NCBI RefSeq assembly: GCF_026672375.1
Contig: NZ_JAPPRA010000001.1
Coordinates: 3,720,001-3,784,000 of the forward strand
DNA length: 64,000 nt
Direction: 5' to 3'
Source of the DNA: Caulobacter sp. SL161
Lineage (GTDB): Bacteria > Pseudomonadota > Alphaproteobacteria > Caulobacterales > Caulobacteraceae
This document shows, piece by piece, positions 15,326-26,760 of the stretch (position 1 is its first letter; every line of letters starts with the position of its first letter). The translations under genes and the position numbers were made by a program. The notes under the pieces are model-generated. The model was not told the DNA's origin. It saw only the letters and a program-made list of their open reading frames with translations, and did no database searches.

Positions 15326-16326
15326 ATGCCTCGCGTCCTCGTCCCCGCCATCGCCACGCCGCCCGCCCGCCCCGTGGGCGGGCTTGTCCGCGCGTTCGGG
15401 GGCCAGACCATGGGCACGACCTGGTCGGTCAAGGCGGTGCTGCCGGCCACGACTGATCTTGCCGCCCTTGACGCGAGCGTTCAGCGCGCCCTCGACGGCG
15501 TCGTCGCGCAGATGAGCCCCTGGGCGCCGCTGTCGGACCTCTGTCGCTACAACCGCGCCGCACCGGGCAGTTGGACCGTGCTGCCGCAGGACACCCTGAC
15601 CGTGCTGCGCCGGGCCCTCGCGGTCGCCGCGCAGAGCGACGGCGCGTTCGATCCGACGCTGGGCGCCCTGACCGACCTCTGGGGCTTTGGCCCGCGTCCG
15701 TTCGCCGGCGAGCCGCCGCAGGCTGAGACCCTGGCCCCGCGCCGCGAGGCCTGCGGCTGGAAGCGCCTGGTGCTGGACGGGCAGGCCCTGTTCCAGCCGG
15801 GCGGGCTGAAGCTCGACTTGAACGGCATCGCCAAGGGCTTCGGCGTCGACCAGGCCGCCGCCGCGCTGGATCGCGCCGGGGTCAAAAGCTACCTCGTCGA
15901 GGTCGGCGGCGAACTGCGCGGGATCGGCGCCAAGCCCGACGGCCAGCCCTGGTGGGTCGAGCTGGAACGTCCGCCGCCGTTCGAGCCCGCCGCCAACGAC
16001 ACCCAGAAGACCCTCGTGGCCCTGCATGACCTGGCCGTGCCACCTCGGGCGACTATCGCCGGTTCTTCGACCATGGCGGCCGCCGCTACGCCCACACCCT
16101 GGACCCGGCCACCGGCGCGCCGGTCGTCCACCCCACGGTCAGCGTCACGGTGCTGGCCAAGGACTGCATGAGCGCCGACGCCTGGGCCACGGCCCTGACC
16201 GTCATGCCGCCGGAGCGCGCCCTGGCCTTCGCCGCCGCCCATGACCTGGCCGCCCTGATCGTCAGCCGAGGCGCCGCCGGCCTCGAAGAGCGCCTGTCGC
16301 CCGCACTACAGGCGATGCTGGACTGA
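15326..16326 (+). pseudogene. apbE: ApbE-type FAD:protein FMN transferase, frameshifted
   Basis: The enzyme transfers FMN from FAD to Thr/Ser of exported or membrane electron-transfer proteins. The N-terminal GGQTMGTTWSV block, the FDPTLGAL block and KLDLNGIAKGF are typical. The frame is lost after GTG at 16037-16039, where GTGCCACC stands in place of an expected GTGGCCACC. Reading on in the other frame restores the family: SGDYRRF, YAHTLDPATGAP, DAWATAL, and a stop at 16324-16326 that overlaps the next ATG. One missing G therefore breaks the gene at about residue 238 of 333. In the original frame translation runs on to about 16171. This may be a true mutation or a sequencing error; everything else looks intact. 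Confidence 0.82.
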
Positions 16327-17840
16327 TGCCCGACCTTTCCGCCCTTTCCCCCGAGGCCCGTCGCTGGTTCTGGGCCGGCGTCGTCGTGGCGCTGTACGCC
16401 CTCTTCTGCCTGGCCATCGCCCTGCGCGAGGCCTGGCGCGGCCAGCGGGCGCGGCGGGCGGCCGAGGCCCTGTCGCAGGGCGCAGGCGAGCCGGTGCTGG
16501 TCGCCTACGCCAGCCAGACGGGCTTCGCCGAGGAACTGGCGACGGCCACGGCCAAGGCCCTGTCGGACGCCGGCGCGCCGATCACCCTGAAGGACCTTTC
16601 GGCCGTCACCGCCGGCGACCTGACGGGCCGCGCCCTGTTCGTGGTCAGCACCACCGGCGAGGGCGACGCGCCCGACCCGGCCCGCGCCTTCATCCGCGAC
16701 GTGATGAAGGGACCGGCCGACCTTTCGGGTCTGCGCTACGGCGTGCTGGCGCTCGGGGATTCCACCTACGCCCACTACTGCGCCTTCGGGCGCGCGCTGG
16801 ACGCCTGGCTGGCGGGCCAGGGCGCTCAAGCCCTGTTCGACCGTGTGGAGGTGGATGACGCCGACCCGGCCGCCCTGCGCCACTGGCAGGGACAGCTGGC
16901 GACCCTGACCGGCGTCACCGACGCGCCCGACTGGACGCGGCCGACCTATGACGCGTGGACCCTGGCCGAGCGAACGCTGCTGAACCCCGGCAGCCCGGGC
17001 GGCGAGGCCTGGCACATCCGCCTGACGCCGCCCAAGAGCGCGGACTGGCAGGCCGGCGACATCCTCGAGATCGGCCCGCGCAACGATCCGGCCCAGGTCG
17101 CGGCCCTAGTCGCAGCCCTGGACCTGCCGGCCGCCACTGCCGACACCCTGGCGGGTCTTCGCCTGCCGCAGGACGAGGCCGCCCTCGAAGCCCTGCGCGG
17201 GGTGTCGCCCGAAGCCCTGGCCCAGCGCCTGACCGCCCTGCCCCATCGCGAGTACTCGATCGCCTCGCTGCCCGGCGACGGCGGGGTCGAGCTGATCGTC
17301 CGCCTGATGACCCGCGCCGACGGGGCGCTGGGCCTGGGCTCAGGCTGGCTGTGCCGCCATGCGCCGATCGGCGCGGCGATCGAGGCGCGGGTGCGCGTCA
17401 ACCGCAGCTTCCACGCGCCTGAGGCCAAGCGGCCGCTGATCCTGATCGGTTCGGGCACGGGCCTGGCGGGCCTGCGCGCGCACCTGAAGGCCCGCGCCGC
17501 CGCCGGCCTGCGCTGGAACTGGCTGGTCTTCGGCGAGCGCACCGCCGCTCACGACTATTTCCACCGCGCCGAGCTGGAAGCCTGGAAGGCCTGCGGCCTG
17601 CTGGACCGGCTGGACCTGGCCTTCTCCCGCGACCAGGCCGAGCGGATCTATGTCCAGCATCGCCTGCGGGAGAACGCCGACGTCCTGCGCCGCTGGGTGG
17701 CGAATGGCTCGGCGATCTATGTCTGCGGGTCGCTGGAGGGCATGTCGCGCGAGGTTCATGCCGCCCTGGTCGAGATCCTCGGCGCGCCGCTGCTGGAGCG
17801 CCTGACCGACGAGGGGCGGTATCGGCGGGACGTGTACTAG
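16326..17840 (+). CDS. Membrane-anchored flavodoxin/FAD reductase (CysJ/P450-reductase-like)
   Basis: The protein has 504 residues. One membrane helix (about 11-33) is followed by a flavodoxin domain (about 58-195) with the FMN-binding motif YASQTGFAEE, STTGEGDAPD and LALGDSTYAHYC. An FAD/NADPH domain follows, with REYSIAS for FAD and GSGTGLAGLRAH for NADPH. Electrons would pass from NADPH through FAD and FMN to a membrane or periplasmic acceptor. Its ATG overlaps the apbE stop (TGATG). With PepSY, DUF2271 and DUF4198 proteins upstream, a role in reducing extracytoplasmic iron chelates is likely but inferred. It is not the assimilatory sulfite reductase: no CysI or other sulfur genes are nearby. 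Confidence 0.87.
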   Translation: MPDLSALSPEARRWFWAGVVVALYALFCLAIALREAWRGQRARRAAEALSQGAGEPVLVAYASQTGFAEELATATAKALSDAGAPITLKDLSAVTAGDLTGRALFVVSTTGEGDAPDPARAFIRDVMKGPADLSGLRYGVLALGDSTYAHYCAFGRALDAWLAGQGAQALFDRVEVDDADPAALRHWQGQLATLTGVTDAPDWTRPTYDAWTLAERTLLNPGSPGGEAWHIRLTPPKSADWQAGDILEIGPRNDPAQVAALVAALDLPAATADTLAGLRLPQDEAALEALRGVSPEALAQRLTALPHREYSIASLPGDGGVELIVRLMTRADGALGLGSGWLCRHAPIGAAIEARVRVNRSFHAPEAKRPLILIGSGTGLAGLRAHLKARAAAGLRWNWLVFGERTAAHDYFHRAELEAWKACGLLDRLDLAFSRDQAERIYVQHRLRENADVLRRWVANGSAIYVCGSLEGMSREVHAALVEILGAPLLERLTDEGRYRRDVY

Positions 17841-17849
17841 GCGCTGTGG

Positions 17850-17987
17850 AGCGCCCCCTCCGTCATGTCGCCTGCGGCGCCGCGACACCTCCCCCGCAAG
17901 CGGGGCAGGAGGATAGCCAGACCTCCTCACCCGCGACGCGGGGGAGGTGGATCGACGCGGATACGCGGCGAGACGGAGGGGGCGCTC
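17850..17987. repeat. R1 intergenic hairpin repeat, copy 4
   Basis: It runs from GCGCCCCCTCCGTC to GACGGAGGGGGCGC with inner CACCTCCCCCG/CGGGGGAGGTGG arms. It fills the gap between the convergent reductase and mobA genes and reaches the mobA stop codon. Confidence 0.8.
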
Positions 17988-18498
17988 AGCCCCGTAGCAG
18001 CTCGTCCCGCTCCTCCGGCGTATTGGCCCCACGCAGCCGCAGGAGGGCGCCGTCCGGAACCGGCAGGGTGACGAGGCCCGCGCGCTCCACCAGCCGCCGC
18101 AACGGCCACCCGGCCTCGGCGTCGGCCGGCAAGGCCGCAGCGTCCAGCACCATCGGCACGGGCAAGCCCTCGTAGCAGCCGCCCTTCGCCAGCAGGGGCG
18201 CCAGGTCGCCCGGCGTGATCGTCGGCGCGTCGACCGCCAGCACCAGCAGCCGTGCGGTCCCCAGCGCCTGTGCGCCCGCCAGCACCCCGCCGACGGGCCC
18301 CGCCCCCGCCGCGTCGTCGGCGACCCAGGGCCAGCCGAGGTCCGCCCCCGCCGTCACCAGCGCCTGCGCCCCGACGGCGCGCGCCAGGTCGGCGACACGG
18401 TCGACGGCCCGGCGGCCGTCCCAATCCAGCCCGGCCTTGTCACGGCCCATGCGCCGTGAGCCGCCGCCGCACAGAATGATCGCGCCCAGAGAGGTCAT
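17986..18498 (-). CDS. mobA: Molybdenum cofactor guanylyltransferase
   Basis: MobA joins GMP from GTP to molybdopterin to make the dinucleotide cofactor of DMSO-reductase-family enzymes. The N-terminal nucleotide-binding motif [16 protein letters not shown] is diagnostic, and the segment LLVLAVDAP carries the Mg-binding Asp. At 170 residues it is slightly short for the family (about 190-200), mostly at the C-terminus. The ATG at 18498 fits the start of the Rossmann-like fold. No other cofactor genes are near. It is divergent from xylR with about 87 bases between them. Confidence 0.87.
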   Translation of the reverse strand: MTSLGAIILCGGGSRRMGRDKAGLDWDGRRAVDRVADLARAVGAQALVTAGADLGWPWVADDAAGAGPVGGVLAGAQALGTARLLVLAVDAPTITPGDLAPLLAKGGCYEGLPVPMVLDAAALPADAEAGWPLRRLVERAGLVTLPVPDGALLRLRGANTPEERDELLRG

Positions 18499-18585
18499 GC
18501 GCCCGGTTTAGCAGGATTTCCCGCCGCTCTTCCAAGTCCTACCCGAAGCGGTCTAGTGTCCCGGGCGAGGGGGACGGAATTTAGA

Positions 18586-19641
18586 ATGAACCAGCCTGTC
18601 GAGCGCCAGCGTCGCCGGACGACTCAGAGCGCCACGATCCGCGACGTGGCGGCCCGGGCGGGGGTCTCGCCGATGACGGTGTCGCGGGTCATCAATCGCG
18701 AGACCACGGTCAAGGAAGAGACCCGCCAACTGGTCGAGAAGGCCATCGCCGATCTCAACTACGCGCCCAATCCCGCCGCCCGCAGCCTGGCCGGCAGCGC
18801 GCCGTTCCGCATCGGTCTGCTCTATGACAACCCCTCGACGGGCTATCTGTCGGAGTTCCTGGTCGGGGCGCTGGACGAAAGCAGCCGCACCGGCGCCCAG
18901 ATCGTCATCGAAAAGTGCGCCGAGCCGGAGCTGGCCCGCGCCACCCTGGCCCGCCTGCTGAAGACCGGCGTCGACGGCCTGATCCTGCCCCCGCCCCTGT
19001 GCGAGTCGCCCGAGGTTCTGGCCGAGATCCGCGCGGCGGGCGCCGCCGCCGTGGCCGTGGCCCCGGGCACGGCCAGCGCCGACATGGCCACCATCCGCAT
19101 CGACAACGAGGCGGCCGCCTTCGAGCTGACCCAGCACCTGATCGGTCTGGGCCACAAGCGCTTCGGCTTCATCAAGGGCCACCCGAACCAGACGGTCAGC
19201 CAGCAGCGCCTGGACGGCTTCATGACCGCCCTCAAGGCCGCCGGGATCCCGCAGGAGGCCATCCGGGTCGAGCAGGGCTATTTCACCTATCGCTCGGGCC
19301 TGGAGGCGGCCGAGCGCCTGCTGGCCGCCGATCCGCGTCCGACCGCGATCTTCGCGGCCAATGACGACATGGCCGCCGCCACGGCGGGTGTCGCCCATCG
19401 CCTGGGTCTCGACGTGCCGGGCGACGTCTCGATCGTCGGCTTCGACGACACCTCGATCGCCGACAACATCTGGCCGCCGCTCACCACCGTCCACCAGCCG
19501 ATCGCGGCCATGGCCCGCGCGGCCGTCGATCTGGTGCTGGAAGAGATCCGCCGCCACCGCGACGGCGGCGGCGAACCGCGCCAGCTGATGCACCCCCATA
19601 CGCTGATCGTGCGGGATTCCAGCGGGCCGGCGGGGGCTTAG
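18586..19641 (+). CDS. xylR: LacI-family transcriptional regulator, probable xylose repressor XylR
   Basis: The product has 351 residues from the ATG at 18586. A LacI helix-turn-helix (about 15-36: IRDVAARAGVSPMTVSRVIN) with hinge helix (NPAARSLAG) is followed by a periplasmic-binding-protein-like sensor domain (about 70-340). In C. crescentus the xylose repressor XylR is a LacI-type protein which, as I recall, lies next to argJ and secA, as here; that synteny is the main reason for the symbol. XylR represses xyl genes and is released by D-xylose. The xylan-type hydrolase locus lies about 8 kb upstream, which may or may not be linked in regulation. A clear terminator follows. Confidence 0.78.
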   Translation: MNQPVERQRRRTTQSATIRDVAARAGVSPMTVSRVINRETTVKEETRQLVEKAIADLNYAPNPAARSLAGSAPFRIGLLYDNPSTGYLSEFLVGALDESSRTGAQIVIEKCAEPELARATLARLLKTGVDGLILPPPLCESPEVLAEIRAAGAAAVAVAPGTASADMATIRIDNEAAAFELTQHLIGLGHKRFGFIKGHPNQTVSQQRLDGFMTALKAAGIPQEAIRVEQGYFTYRSGLEAAERLLAADPRPTAIFAANDDMAAATAGVAHRLGLDVPGDVSIVGFDDTSIADNIWPPLTTVHQPIAAMARAAVDLVLEEIRRHRDGGGEPRQLMHPHTLIVRDSSGPAGA

Positions 19642-19643
19642 AG

Positions 19644-19676
19644 GAATCCCTCTCTCATGGAGAGAGGGATTCTGTT
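19644..19676 (+). terminator. Rho-independent terminator after xylR
   Basis: A perfect 12-base stem (GAATCCCTCTCT with AGAGAGGGATTC) and a five-base loop are followed by TGTTTT. The T run lies on the plus strand only, so it ends xylR rather than argJ. Confidence 0.85.
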
Positions 19677-19680
19677 TTCC

Positions 19681-21114
19681 CTAGCTACGGTAGTCCCCGT
19701 TGATCGCCACGTACTGCTTGGTCAGGTCGCAGGTCCACACCGTGGCCGAGCCGCGGCCGACGCCGACGTCGACCGAGACCTCGAAGGCCTGGTTCTTGAC
19801 GTAGGCGCTCATCTTGGCCTCGTCGTATTCGGCCGAGATCAGGCCGTCGCGGGCCGCGTAGAGGTCGCCGAACTTGACGCTGATCTTCTCGCGGGCGACC
19901 GGCTCGTCGGCGCGGCCCACGGCCATGACGATGCGGCCCCAGTTGGCGTCCTCGCCGGCGAAGGCGGTCTTGACCAGCGGGCTCTCGGCGATGGTGCGGG
20001 CGATCTTGCGGGCGCTGGCGGGGCTTTCGGCGCCGTTGACGGTGATCTTGACGAACTTGGTCGCGCCCTCGCCGTCCTTGACAAGTTGCAGGGCCAGATC
20101 CAGCAGCACGCCCTCCAGCTTTTCGCGGAAGTCGGCCAGGCGCTTGTCGCCCGCGCGGTGGATCTTGGGCGCGCCCGACTGGCCGGTGGCGAACAGCAAG
20201 AGCGTGTCGTTGGTCGAGCGGTCGCCGTCCACCGTCACGCAGTTGAAGGTGGTGCGGGTATACAGACTGACCAGGGTCTGCAGGGCCGCCGGAGCGATGG
20301 CCGCGTCGGTGGCCACGAAGGCCAGCATGGTGGCCATGTCGGGCGCGATCATGCCCGAGCCCTTGGCGATGCCGGCGATCTTGACCTCGACACCGTCGAT
20401 CATCGCGGTCGCATAGGCGCCCTTCGGGAAGGTGTCGGTGGTCATGATCGCCCGGCCGGCTTCGGCCCAGGCGTCGGCCTTCAGGCGGCCTTCCACCTCG
20501 GGCAGGCGGGCGGTGATCTTGCTGTCGTCCAGGATGACGCCGATGACGCCGGTCGAGGCCATCATCACGTCGCGCTGGCGGCAGTCCAGGCGCTTGCCCA
20601 CGGCCGTGGCCACGCGGCGCACTGCGTCGGCGCCCGGCTTGCCGGTGAAGCTGTTGGCGCAGCCGGCGTTGACCACCAGGGCCCGCACGTCGGCGCCGCC
20701 CGTCGCGGCCAGCTGGCGCTTGCACCAGTCGACGGGCGCAGAGCCCACGCCGTGGCGCGTAAAGACGCCCGCCGCCGAGGTGCCTTCGGCGAAGCGCATC
20801 AGCAGCAGGTCCTCGCGCTCGTGCTTGTAGAAGCCCGCCCGGCCGGTGGCGATCTCGACGCCGGCGATCGGCGGGATGGTCGGGAACGGCACGGCCAGCG
20901 GCGAGATCGCCAGACCCGGCTTGCCCGCACCGGTGGCGGCCTTGGCCGGGGCGGCGGGGGCCTGTTCGGCCTCACCGGCCGACTTCTGGGCGCGGCGCAG
21001 GCCGGCGCGCTTCAGGGCCGAGGTCAGCGGATCGACGATCGCGTCGATCACCCCGTGCGAGCGTTCGGCGGGTTCGGCGGCGGTATCGGCGGGCGTCTTC
21101 GTCGTCTTGGGCAT
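19681..21114 (-). CDS. argJ: Bifunctional ornithine acetyltransferase / N-acetylglutamate synthase
   Basis: ArgJ recycles the acetyl group from acetylornithine to glutamate in arginine synthesis and may also acetylate glutamate from acetyl-CoA. The autocleavage site is visible as MIAPDMA^TMLAF, with Thr262 as the new N-terminal nucleophile of the beta chain. STGVIG and the Asn-rich GCANSFTGKPG block are conserved. The protein has 477 residues, longer than the usual 400-410, owing to an Ala/Pro-rich N-terminal extension of about 65 residues before the core. It lies 15 bases after the ppiC gene, so the two form an operon. It converges with xylR across the terminator. Confidence 0.93.
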   Translation of the reverse strand: MPKTTKTPADTAAEPAERSHGVIDAIVDPLTSALKRAGLRRAQKSAGEAEQAPAAPAKAATGAGKPGLAISPLAVPFPTIPPIAGVEIATGRAGFYKHEREDLLLMRFAEGTSAAGVFTRHGVGSAPVDWCKRQLAATGGADVRALVVNAGCANSFTGKPGADAVRRVATAVGKRLDCRQRDVMMASTGVIGVILDDSKITARLPEVEGRLKADAWAEAGRAIMTTDTFPKGAYATAMIDGVEVKIAGIAKGSGMIAPDMATMLAFVATDAAIAPAALQTLVSLYTRTTFNCVTVDGDRSTNDTLLLFATGQSGAPKIHRAGDKRLADFREKLEGVLLDLALQLVKDGEGATKFVKITVNGAESPASARKIARTIAESPLVKTAFAGEDANWGRIVMAVGRADEPVAREKISVKFGDLYAARDGLISAEYDEAKMSAYVKNQAFEVSVDVGVGRGSATVWTCDLTKQYVAINGDYRS

Positions 21115-21129
21115 GGACCGCTCTACTGA

Positions 21130-22089
21130 CTACTTCTTCGCGGGTTGGGCGGGAGGCGGCGGAGCCGAGGCCGGCGCGGCGCCTTGCAGCTCCGGCGGGG
21201 CCGAGGCGGGTTCCTCGGCGCTGCCGGCCGGCAGCTCCTGCGACTTGCCGATCATCATCTCGACCTTGGCCGAGCCGCGCAGCTTCTCGAGGATGTCGCG
21301 GACCTGATCATAGGTCAGAAAGCGGATGATCTGCGGGCGCGCGGCCTCCAGGGTGATCGGCTCCTCGACGCGCTTGTCCTCGACCCGGACGAGGACCCAG
21401 CCGCCCTCGGCCGCGAACGGGCCGACCAGCGCGCCCTTCTGGGCGTCCTTCAGGGCCACGCCATAGGCTTCGGGCATCACGTCCAGGGTGAAATAGCCCA
21501 GGTCCCCGCCGTTGAAGCGGGTGGCCTGGTCGGTCGAGCGCTCCATGGCCAGGGCGTCGAACGAGGCCCCGGTGGCCAGGAGCTTCTTGATACTCTCGGC
21601 CTCGGCCTGGCTGCCGACCAGGATCTGGCGGGCGCGGATCTCCTCGGATCGCTTGGAGAGCTTCTGCTGCTCGGCGTAGAGCTTGCGGATGGCGTCCTCG
21701 GTCACGGCCTTCTCGACCACGCCCTCGACCAGCATATCGCCCAGGATGCGCTCGCGGGCGGCGGCCAGGCGGCGCTGGGCCAGCGGGTCCTTGTCCAGCT
21801 TGCGCTTGGTGGCCTCGGCGGCCAGCAGCTTCTGGTCGATGACCTCGTCGAGGCGCTGGCGGAACACCTCGCTGGAGATGTCCAGCGGCTCGCCCTCGCT
21901 GATCAGCCCTTGCGCCACGGCCTCGCGCTTGACGTCGCTGGCCCAGATCACCTGGCCGTTGACGCGCGCCACGGCGGTGTCGCCGGGCTCGGGCGGCTTT
22001 TCGGCGACCTTGTTCTGGCCGCAGGAGGCGATCAACAGCGCGCAGGCCATAGCGCCCAGCGCGCCCATCAGGCGGATAGAGGTCTTCAA
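21130..22089 (-). CDS. Peptidylprolyl isomerase lipoprotein (PpiC/SurA type)
   Basis: This periplasmic parvulin-type foldase has about 319 residues. I start it at the TTG at 22089, which gives MKTSIRLMG and then a lipoprotein signal with lipobox IASC, and which has GGAG nine bases before it; the long upstream extension lacks a ribosome site. A SurA-like N-terminal helical region (about 35-160) precedes the PPIC domain (about 165-260, with RARQILVGS and FNGGDLGYF). The C-terminal tail is Pro/Ala-rich. It helps outer-membrane or exported protein folding, which fits its position divergent from secA. It is co-transcribed with argJ. Confidence 0.85.
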   Translation of the reverse strand: MKTSIRLMGALGAMACALLIASCGQNKVAEKPPEPGDTAVARVNGQVIWASDVKREAVAQGLISEGEPLDISSEVFRQRLDEVIDQKLLAAEATKRKLDKDPLAQRRLAAARERILGDMLVEGVVEKAVTEDAIRKLYAEQQKLSKRSEEIRARQILVGSQAEAESIKKLLATGASFDALAMERSTDQATRFNGGDLGYFTLDVMPEAYGVALKDAQKGALVGPFAAEGGWVLVRVEDKRVEEPITLEAARPQIIRFLTYDQVRDILEKLRGSAKVEMMIGKSQELPAGSAEEPASAPPELQGAAPASAPPPPAQPAKK

Positions 22090-22242
22090 GGCCAAGATCT
22101 CCGGCTTTGCTGAAATGGGCTCTAGCGCGGTTTTTACCCAAGGGGAAACGGCTTCGCCGCCGAAAGCGTTCTGCTCTCTGAAAACCGCCCCTGGAGCCAA
22201 GGTTTCAGCTGCTTAAACCCTCTTTGTTCTAGGGTCTTCGCG

Positions 22243-22270
22243 TTGACACCACGGGGGGCGGTGCTTAAGT
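22243..22270 (+). promoter_or_regulatory. Predicted secA promoter within the ppiC-secA gap
   Basis: The 303-base gap at 22090-22392 holds no gene. TTGACA (22243-22248) lies 16 bases before TTAAGT (22265-22270), part of GCTTAAGTC, which resembles the Caulobacter sigma-73 -10 element. The resulting leader would be about 115 bases. I see no other clear element in the gap. Confidence 0.45.
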
Positions 22271-22392
22271 CTCCGGCCGCACCGGAACAGCGTGTTTACG
22301 CGTTGTTGCGGCCGATTTTCATCTCCGTAGTCGAGGCCTCTCAGCCTTAGCGCCGGCCTCCTCGTCCAAACCGCCCTCCGGATTCCCCCTGA

Positions 22393-25164
<2,772 letters not shown>

Positions 25165-25191
25165 GCTGAACGGATCTGAGTGAAGACAAAG

Positions 25192-25222
25192 AGCCCGCCT
25201 CGGGAGACCAGGGCGGGCTTTT
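25192..25222 (+). terminator. Rho-independent terminator after secA
   Basis: AGCCCGCC (25192-25199) pairs with GGCGGGCT (25212-25219) and is followed by a short T run. It is 27 bases after the secA stop. Confidence 0.85.
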
Positions 25223-25228
25223 GTTTCC

Positions 25229-25340
25229 CCTATCGCCCTGCGGGAGAGGCGACCCGCAGGGTTGGGTAAGGGGCGCCCCTGGCGTGTCTGTGAGGTCTCT
25301 GCCCCCTCATCCGGCGTTACACGCCACCCTCTTCCGCGTG
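25229..25340. repeat. Partial R4 intergenic repeat
   Basis: A degraded copy of the R4 family: GGGAGAGG-type left arm, a central CCCCTCATCCGGC, and CCACCCTCTTCC on the right. It overlaps the last codons and stop of the MFS gene on the minus strand, so that gene probably gained its 3' end from the repeat. Confidence 0.45.
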
Positions 25341-26677
25341 GGGACAAGGATAACCCCCACCGCAACGACCAGCATCGCCGCCGCCGCAACGCCTGAAAGT
25401 CGTACTCCGGCGAACACATCGAGGCTGGCCAAGCCGCCGAAGATCGCTACACCGGCCGCGCCCCCGACCTGGCGACAGGCGTTGAGCGCGCCGGAGGCCG
25501 CGCCGGCCTCATGGCGGTCGACGCTGGCCAACAGACCGCTGGTCAGGGCCGGGATGGCCAGGCCCATGCCGCCAGGGATCAGAGCGAAGCCGGGCAGCAT
25601 CTCCAGCATGCCGCTCGCCCCGTCCAACCGCGCGGTCAGAGCGTAGCCGCACGCCGCGATAGCCACGCCGCTCGCGGTCACGACCTTCGCTCCAAAGCGC
25701 GAAACGAGGCCGCCGCTGGCGAGGTTGGAGACGATGAAGGTGGCTGTCAGCGGCAGAAAGGCCAGTCCAGCCTTGCCCGGCGGCCAGCCCAGGCCACGCA
25801 ACATGTAGAGACCCAGCACGAAGATCATCCCGTAGTAGGTGAGGTTCAGGGTCGAGCCGACCACCACCGCCAGCCACGCCGGTCGCCGGGCGAAGGCGCG
25901 CAGCGGCATGACCGGATGGGGCGCGCGGCGCTGATGGAACAGGAACAGCGCGACGAGCAGCAAGCCTGCGACCAGCGCACCCGTCGGGCCGGCCCGCCAT
26001 CCGCGATGACCGCCCTCGATCAGCGCGCCAACCACGAGGGTGACGGCGACGGCGGCCAGCAACTGCCCCGTCATGTCCGGGGGCGTGGTTTTCCGGGGCG
26101 GGGTCGTCGGAGCGACGATCTGGGTCAGAACCGCGCCCAGCAGGCAGATCGGCAGGTTGACGAAGAACACCCAGCGCCAGCCCAGGGTCTCGACCAGCAG
26201 GCCGCCCAGCACGGGTCCGGCGGCGATCGACACCCCGCCGGCGGCCGTCCACCACCCCACCGCTGTGGCCCGCCCGCGGTCGTCCCCGTGGGCGGCATTG
26301 GCGATCAGGGCCAGCGACGGCGGGATCAGCAAGGCCCCGGCCGCCCCTTGAGCCGCGCGAGCCACGATCAGGCTCAACGGTCCAGGGGCCAGGCCGCAGA
26401 TCGCCGAAGCCGCGCCGAACAGCACCAGGCCCCAGACGAAGGCCCGCTTGGGCCCGACGCGGTCGCCGATCGCCCCCGCCGACAGCAGCATCGCCGCCAG
26501 CGCCAGGACGTAGGCGTCGACCAGCCACTGTAGCTGCGCCGTCGAAGCGCCGAACGCCTGGCCGATGGCGTCCAGCGCGACATTGACGATGGTGACGTCG
26601 AGCTGAGTGACGAAGAAGCCGAAGCTGGCGGCGGCGGTGACCCAGCCCAGGCGGGGCGTGTGCGAAGGAGCGATCAT
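25307..26677 (-). CDS. MFS drug/metabolite exporter (DHA2, EmrB/QacA type)
   Basis: This inner-membrane proton antiporter has 456 residues and about 12-14 predicted helices. The motif A-like loop GAIGDRVGPKRAF and the antiporter motif C-like GPVLGGLLVETLGWRWVF identify the DHA2 family; the first helix carries LDVTIVNVALDAIG, also typical. Family members export drugs or metabolites; the substrate is unknown. The divergent ArsR-type regulator gene starts 83 bases away with a small palindrome between them, so expression is probably controlled by that regulator. The last residues fall in a repeat. Confidence 0.88.
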   Translation of the reverse strand: MIAPSHTPRLGWVTAAASFGFFVTQLDVTIVNVALDAIGQAFGASTAQLQWLVDAYVLALAAMLLSAGAIGDRVGPKRAFVWGLVLFGAASAICGLAPGPLSLIVARAAQGAAGALLIPPSLALIANAAHGDDRGRATAVGWWTAAGGVSIAAGPVLGGLLVETLGWRWVFFVNLPICLLGAVLTQIVAPTTPPRKTTPPDMTGQLLAAVAVTLVVGALIEGGHRGWRAGPTGALVAGLLLVALFLFHQRRAPHPVMPLRAFARRPAWLAVVVGSTLNLTYYGMIFVLGLYMLRGLGWPPGKAGLAFLPLTATFIVSNLASGGLVSRFGAKVVTASGVAIAACGYALTARLDGASGMLEMLPGFALIPGGMGLAIPALTSGLLASVDRHEAGAASGALNACRQVGGAAGVAIFGGLASLDVFAGVRLSGVAAAAMLVVAVGVILVPTRKRVACNAG

Positions 26678-26712
26678 GGCCCGGTCATGCGTCCTGCCGC
26701 GCCGGGGTTGTT

Positions 26713-26720
26713 ACACGTGT
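26713..26720. promoter_or_regulatory. Palindrome between MFS and ArsR-type genes
   Basis: ACACGTGT is a perfect 8-base dyad within the 83-base divergent gap. Its place suits an operator for the adjacent regulator, but it is short and unproved. Confidence 0.35.
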
Positions 26721-26760
26721 CGATGAACCATCACGGCCAAATTGGGTCTAAGGTGGCGAC

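Noticed and set aside
16326-17840. Assignment as assimilatory sulfite reductase CysJ
   Set aside because: It has an N-terminal membrane anchor and lies with ApbE/PepSY genes; no cysI, cysH or cysteine genes are near.
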